Positions 59,098 to 64,000 of a stretch of 64,000 bases of DNA are shown here, in pieces. A program made the position numbers and the translations under genes. Source of the stretch: Liolophura sinensis (Eukaryota > Mollusca > Polyplacophora > Chitonida > Chitonidae); NCBI RefSeq assembly GCF_032854445.1, contig NC_088302.1, positions 30,163,979 to 30,227,978 of the forward strand, given 5' to 3'. The notes below the pieces were generated by a model. It had not been told where the DNA came from, ran no database searches, and saw only the letters and a program-made list of their open reading frames with translations. How positions within the stretch are numbered: position 1 is the first letter of the stretch; the number at the start of each line of letters is the position of its first letter.

Positions 59098-59790
59098 TCA
59101 CACCTCACAGCAGTATCACAACAGCTCACACAAGTATCACGAGTCGCCTCCTCACATCGGTATCACGACTCCTCGCACCAGTATCACGACATCTCGCACC
59201 AATATTACCACAAATGACACCATTATGACAACACCTGACACTAGTATCACGACTACTCACACCAGTATCACGACTACTCAAACCAGTATCATGATACCTT
59301 ACACCATTATCACGACACCTCAGGTCAGTATCACGACTACTCAAGCCAGTATCATGACACCTTACACCATTTTCGCGACACCTCTGGTCAGTATCAGGAC
59401 TCCTGACACAAGAAACACGACACCTGACACCAGTATTACGACATATCACGATTAATAATACCAGTATGACAACACCTGACATCAGTATCACGAATCCTCA
59501 TACCAGTGTCACGACACATCATACCGTATAACGACTCCTCACACCAGTATCGCGACACCTCACAAGAGTATCGACCTCACTCCAGTATCACGATTTCTGA
59601 CATCAGAATCATGACCCCTCACTCCAATATCACGACTCCTCCCACCCAAATCACAGTTCACACCAAAATCACGACTCCTCACAATGGCATGACACCTCAC
59701 GCCAGTATCAGACCTCACACCAGTATCACGACATCGCACACCAGTATCACCAAACCTCGCACCAGTATCACATCTCACACCAGTAGGAAG
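59098..59790. repeat. Minisatellite of about 21 bp
   Basis: Roughly 30 degenerate copies of CACCAGTATCACGACTCCTC or close variants, with some 18-bp units. Because most units are 21 bp, + strand frames read as Thr/Ser-rich 7-residue repeats and - strand frames as Arg/Asp-rich repeats; neither looks like a gene. Confidence 0.9.
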
Positions 59791-59799
59791 CTTCGATTC

Positions 59800-61246
59800 A
59801 CTGACGCTATTTTTCTTTAACAGGACAAAGAATAATTATCAAAGGATAACTCTAATATAAGATTAGATATTTTGTCAGAAAGCCCAATTGTCCTGTTTAC
59901 TTTATTTGTTTTCTCTATCACATTAAAACTTTATTGGCGATAAGAAATGGCTGGTGACTTTAGACTCAAGTGCCTCGGATGCTTACCGAAATTGAAAAAT
60001 GTACATGAGATATATTCCAATAAACAACAAAAGGTAATTGCCGCTTTCTAGCCTCCTTTTATGTACATGTGTATGTCTCGAGCTTAGCAAATTATGATTT
60101 GTTGATGATGTGGTGTGTTCTTTACATTAACTGGCTCTCAGGACTAGAGAAAAAATTGGGAGGATCTGGTGGAAACTACCGCGTCTCTCCAGGTACCCTA
60201 ACTAACCATCCTGTGGGTGGAGGAAACCAAACCGTCTTTGACAATTTTCATCAGGTGAGGCCGCATCCAGGGCAGTTTATATCCCGGATTCGAACAGGCC
60301 ACCACCTTCCTCCACATCCTGTCGTTAATAGAGAGAGCCATTATTTCATAGCATGGGTACAGTTCCATAAACCAGCATTATGTTATCCTAACCCATAACA
60401 CTTGGGTATTTATATACATGGGATAAAAATGAACATGCTCAGTTAATGACTGAGGGTGGAAGTATAAGTTTTTCAAGGGTTTAAAATGGAAGAAACAAAT
60501 GTATGTCAGCCGCAATGGAGTCGGCGGGGATTCTACAACCAAACCACGTTAGGGATGGCCAGTGGAACACGAAGAAAGCGATACTGGTATACAATGTATT
60601 AGGAAAAATATGTGTTACAAGGCATAAAAGAATTAAGAGTAGAAGAAAATACACAACAAACACTCCAGTTGTCGAGAAATAAAAGATCATAGTGTTTTTA
60701 TCAAGAATGTATATATATACACATAATTTCCATATAAATAAATGGTTTCTTTATAGTAGAAAGACACTTTAGTGTAACACTTAACGAATTCATCAAAATT
60801 TTGACGTCTATATAGAAATGATGTTCATAACAGGTATTAATTAGTACAATGTAATAAAAATTAGATATACATCTATATCCGAACCAGCGGAAATTAATAC
60901 TTCTATCGAAGGCGTACATTTATTTCTCAATAATAAAAACATACTAAGAAAGAGACCGTAATACTTTTGTCTAGTTCCATACAAAGACGCCTTTGAACAT
61001 TTTTAGAATAAATATGTATCTTCACGATTTGCTTCGTTGTAATGAACACCTGACCTGAACGTGTGGGTGTTTCAAGGTGCTATATGTGTTTAAGGCTCAG
61101 TGGAAAAGCATTCTCGTTTTTAGCACTTTTTTTAACGCCTCCGTAAAAATGAAAAATAACAAAACAGAGCAACAGTCCGAGGTAGATTTTGTTGCACCTT
61201 CGTTTCTATCACAGACAATATTATCAGGTGAATTAACTCCGAGCAC
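59800..61246. other. 3' flank of the kinase gene
   Basis: No gene recognised. TTTATT at 60,919-60,924 would be an AATAAA poly-A signal on the - strand about 320 bases past the kinase stop. Confidence 0.4.
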
Positions 61247-62407
61247 TCAGTTACAAGAATTCATGAAAAATTCCACACACTTCACGAAAACTGGAAGACT
61301 CAGTCGTTGTGCAGGATTGTCACACATCAACAAAGACCCCAACATTTCCAAGTCTGGCAGATGAGCATCCTCCCCGATCACACGCAAGACGTAACCCAGG
61401 CTGTACAGGTCTGACTTGACGCTAGACGGCGCTTGATTAACAACTTCCGGGGCAATGTGATGGCAGTCCACCATGTCTTCGGGGTTCACAGTACTGGTGT
61501 AGCTGGAGTTAAACGTTGCCATACCCATGTCCACGAATTTCACCTTGAGGGACTCTTGACTGTCGTCCAAGAGGATGTTGTCGAACTTTATGTCGTTCAG
61601 AAGGACGCCTTTCTGGTGGATTTTCTGCAGTCCCTGGGCCGCTTGTAGAGTAAATTGCAGCCATGTCTTTCTGTCGGCCCCTCTGGCCATTAAATCCTCT
61701 ACAGTTGTTCCCTGACCAACACACTCCTGGACCAGAATGGGATCGCCGCCTTTGCTAGCCATGTTGATGAGCCCGTGGACTTTGGGTACAGCTCCGGTGT
61801 CTTGTAGGTACCGCTGTATCTTTGCCTCCCTTTCGATTTCCTCCACAGACGCCCGGTTCGGCTTAAAGAATTTAGCGGCAATGTTCGTCGCCATCTCGTC
61901 ATGTTCAAGCCTGCCGCGCTGGACGTATCCATAGCCGCCTTCACCAAGAATGTCACAGGCTCCATCGTCCAGGTATTCCAAGTCCAGATCGGTGCGGGAA
62001 ATACTAGGGATGGACACAGTACTTAGTGAAGCCGTAAGTGTGAACTGTCTTGGCTGAGTCGGGGAGTCACATCGGGAAGGGGCTGGTGGTGTGGGGACGG
62101 ATGGTACTCTAAGCTCTGGACGTTTGGGCTCTGGCTGGGTCCCAGGGGAGATAGACTTTGGTCTCTGTCGTTTTCGAGGGACCGGATCTTTACTGCTCTC
62201 CGCAACTCCCTTCACTGACAAATCCAAGAATGATATCTGGGTAGAGCCTTTACTTGGCGGTACTCCTCGTGGCAGATTTGCCAGACCTTGGGTTGGCCCT
62301 GTAGAATGTACCGTACGGTTAACGTGGACAGCATCAGGTTTGTGGACAAACAGCCGCCTGACCACAGGCCTTGTTGATGATGACAGTTCCTCACCGCCAA
62401 GATTTAC
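61247..62407 (-). CDS. Kinase gene, last exon: kinase domain
   Basis: The acceptor TTCTGCTTCACAG precedes VNLGGEEL. The exon is 1,161 nt including the stop. It carries the whole kinase domain, which ends six residues or so before the C-terminus (MNSCN). The intronless kinase domain contrasts with the split N-terminal region. Confidence 0.88.
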   Translation of the reverse strand, partial: VNLGGEELSSSTRPVVRRLFVHKPDAVHVNRTVHSTGPTQGLANLPRGVPPSKGSTQISFLDLSVKGVAESSKDPVPRKRQRPKSISPGTQPEPKRPELRVPSVPTPPAPSRCDSPTQPRQFTLTASLSTVSIPSISRTDLDLEYLDDGACDILGEGGYGYVQRGRLEHDEMATNIAAKFFKPNRASVEEIEREAKIQRYLQDTGAVPKVHGLINMASKGGDPILVQECVGQGTTVEDLMARGADRKTWLQFTLQAAQGLQKIHQKGVLLNDIKFDNILLDDSQESLKVKFVDMGMATFNSSYTSTVNPEDMVDCHHIAPEVVNQAPSSVKSDLYSLGYVLRVIGEDAHLPDLEMLGSLLMCDNPAQRLSLPVFVKCVEFFMNSCN

Positions 62408-63503
62408 CTGTGAAGCAGAAAAGGAAACAAAAACCAACTATTTATTATAACATATTATTTATTACTGCATGGTTCTGATTCTTGCCAGCGAAAAGTTCTG
62501 CGCTTCGTTCACCTGAAATCCACTGGACTACAACATGGAAATTTGTCTGCATCAATATGTACAACAGGCATCTCAGCTGAGCTGGAAAACCTTGGAAAAA
62601 TAATCCTATGCATTTTAATGGACTTGCTGCATACATTTACTTTGATTATATTATTATATGTGTTATCTATGTCTGTCAATTTACAAATCATGTCACGTGA
62701 TTTTATCTAAATTAAAAAGGTGCTATCACTTTTGAAATGCCCATTTCTAGTTTAGACACAGGATTATATACTTGTCATTGATTTAAATTTGGACTGAAAT
62801 GGTTTTGGTTGTAACTGAAGACTCTAAATTGCTCTTTTAATCTGAACTTTAATTTTCGAAAATGGTTGTGTATTTGTGTACATAAAAGCCAGGAATTTTG
62901 CGATCATATTATAAGTAAGAGGCAACACCTTTATAGACAGACCTGAACTAAATGCACTATGTCTGACAGATGAAACTTTGTCTCTTACATAAACACAAAG
63001 TGAGCCTACCTGGTCAGACCTGTGGTATTCTGCCCGAGGGTGAGAGTTCCGGGCTTGCCGCGAGCCATGGTACTGGCGCTGTACAGAGGGGTCAGAGTAC
63101 ACAGGGCTCTGATACCAGTCCACCTCCTCCATAACTCTGGGGACAAACAGCCTGAGGGTGAGCATTCCAGGCCTGCCGTGACCCATGGTACTGGCGCTGT
63201 ACAGAGGGGTCAGAGTACACAGGGCTCTGATACCAGTCACCTCCTCCATAACTCTGGGGACAAACAACCTGGGGGTGAGTGTTCCAGGCCTGCTGCGAGC
63301 CATGGTACTGGCGCTGAACAGAGGGGTCAGGATGTGTAGGGCTCTGATACCAGTCACCTCCATAACTCTGGGGACAAGCAACCTGGGGGTGAGTGTTCCA
63401 GGCCTGCCGTGAACTACGGTACTGCGGCAGTACATTGGGGTCAGGGTACACAGGGTTCTGATACAGTCACCTTTTCCATAACCCTGAGGATATAGGCCTA
63501 CAG

Positions 63504-63575
<72 letters not shown>

Positions 63576-64000
63576 ATATATATACGTGTGAGAAAACTGT
63601 TTGCAGGACTTATATATATAGTGTATATATATATACAGTATATATGATAAAATTATCCCCTTTTTTTTTTGCTTTTTATATGTATGTACATTTCAACTGT
63701 TTTATAGTTAATTTCAGTCATGAACAAACGGGGTACGGAGACATTCAAAGATCGATGCCAAAAATATACCGTGGGGAATTCGGATTTTTTCAACGGAGTA
63801 GTGAACATCTAGCACACAAAGTATGACAGTGCATATACCGTATAGGCTTACCTGATAGTAGTTGTAGGGGTGTCTTGGATAGTCACGTGCCCCCCGTGGG
63901 TGGATATGATGGTAGTAAGGGGGCATCCTAGGATAAGATGTACGATTCCAAGGAGTGTCGAAATCGACATGTCGTCTTGTTTGGTACTGCTGTGGACCAG
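61247..64000 (-). CDS. Protein kinase with Tyr/Gln/Pro-rich repeated N-terminal region (3' part of gene)
   Basis: Three - strand exons are visible: 64000(edge)-63852, 63483-63010 and 62407-61247, all joined at phase 0 (CAG|GTAAGC, CAG|GTAGGC, acceptors CCTCAG and TTCACAG). They give 593 C-terminal residues; the 5' end is outside the window. The last exon (386 residues) has a Pro-rich basic linker (PRKRQRPK near 77-84, possible nuclear signal) and a kinase domain at about 152-380. The domain shows a glycine loop GEGGYG (155-160), Lys179, a helix C Glu near 192-194, a catalytic loop LNDIKFDN with Asp272 and Asn277, DMG in place of DFG (293-295), and APE (319-321). The active-site residues are present, so activity is plausible, although the HRD Arg is replaced. 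I cannot assign a named family. Confidence 0.85.
63010..63483 (-). CDS. Kinase gene, tandem-repeat exon with paired frame shifts
   Basis: The 474-nt exon (158 codons) contains four copies of a unit of about 114-117 bp. It enters and leaves in the frame that reads GGDWYQSPVYSDPSVQRQYH. Copy 1 lacks one G (GACTGTATC against GACTGGTATC) and copy 4 has one extra G (GGTGGACTGG). Between the two, the exon reads in another frame (VMEEVTGIRALCTLTPLYSA) without a stop. The paired indels keep the whole exon open. Base errors in an assembly would look the same. Confidence 0.7.
63490..63650. repeat. (TA)n microsatellite in a kinase intron
   Basis: TA repeats at about 63,508-63,585 and shorter tracts to 63,647, between the two visible N-terminal kinase exons. 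Confidence 0.9.
63852..64000 (-). CDS. Kinase gene, upstream exon, cut by the window edge
   Basis: 149 nt are visible. It reads GPQQYQTRRHVDFDTPWN and then a His/Tyr/Pro-rich stretch ending PYNYYQ, donor CAG|GTAAGC. Composition matches the repeat exon that follows, which supports joining them. Confidence 0.75.

Noticed and set aside
59126-59820. Thr-rich and Arg/Asp-rich frames
   Set aside because: Products of a degenerate 21-bp minisatellite without start or splice context.
61077-61364. + strand frame of 95 codons overlapping the kinase end
   Set aside because: Its 3' half is antisense to the kinase coding region and it has no recognisable domain.

Overview
This is animal nuclear DNA, most likely from a mollusc or another lophotrochozoan. 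The evidence is a set of intron-split genes with GT-AG junctions, Cys-loop receptor paralogs, and many copies of a tRNA-headed SINE whose conserved body and A-rich tail resemble repeats I associate with molluscan genomes. The species assignment is inference. No prokaryotic, organellar or viral gene was recognised.

Layout. (1) About 190-17,425 and about 26,600-40,420 are the two arms of a very large, diverged inverted duplication. Each arm carries one copy of the same eight-exon gene for a glycine-receptor/GluCl-like anionic Cys-loop channel. The left copy (+ strand, 6,673-16,871) joins into an intact 394-codon protein. The right copy (- strand, 35,871-27,852) has a one-base deletion in exon 4 and an out-of-phase last exon, so it reads as a recently broken paralog, unless these are assembly errors. 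(2) The spacer between the arms (17,430-26,600) holds decayed mobile-element sequence, including a Ulp1-type protease remnant, and a 3.5-kb block of about 35 copies of a 99-bp satellite. (3) About 40,420-49,570 is gene-poor, with a 38-bp minisatellite and SINEs. (4) 49,655-57,195 (+) holds a third, more distant receptor paralog with the same exon phases; its signal-peptide exon was not found. (5) 57,200-61,246 is mostly non-coding. (6) 61,247 to the right edge (-) is the 3' part of a protein-kinase gene with a Tyr/Gln/Pro-rich, internally repeated N-terminal region.

The three receptor genes could form homo- or heteropentameric chloride channels at the cell surface. All three carry the anion-selectivity signature Pro-Ala-Arg before M2, and all carry Leu instead of Thr at pore position 6'. 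The most unusual property of the locus is its tandem repeats. Two independent minisatellites are built from receptor exon ends: one from the exon 3/intron 3 splice-donor junction, one from the last 53 bases around the stop codon. Both are present in both arms, so amplification began before the inverted duplication.
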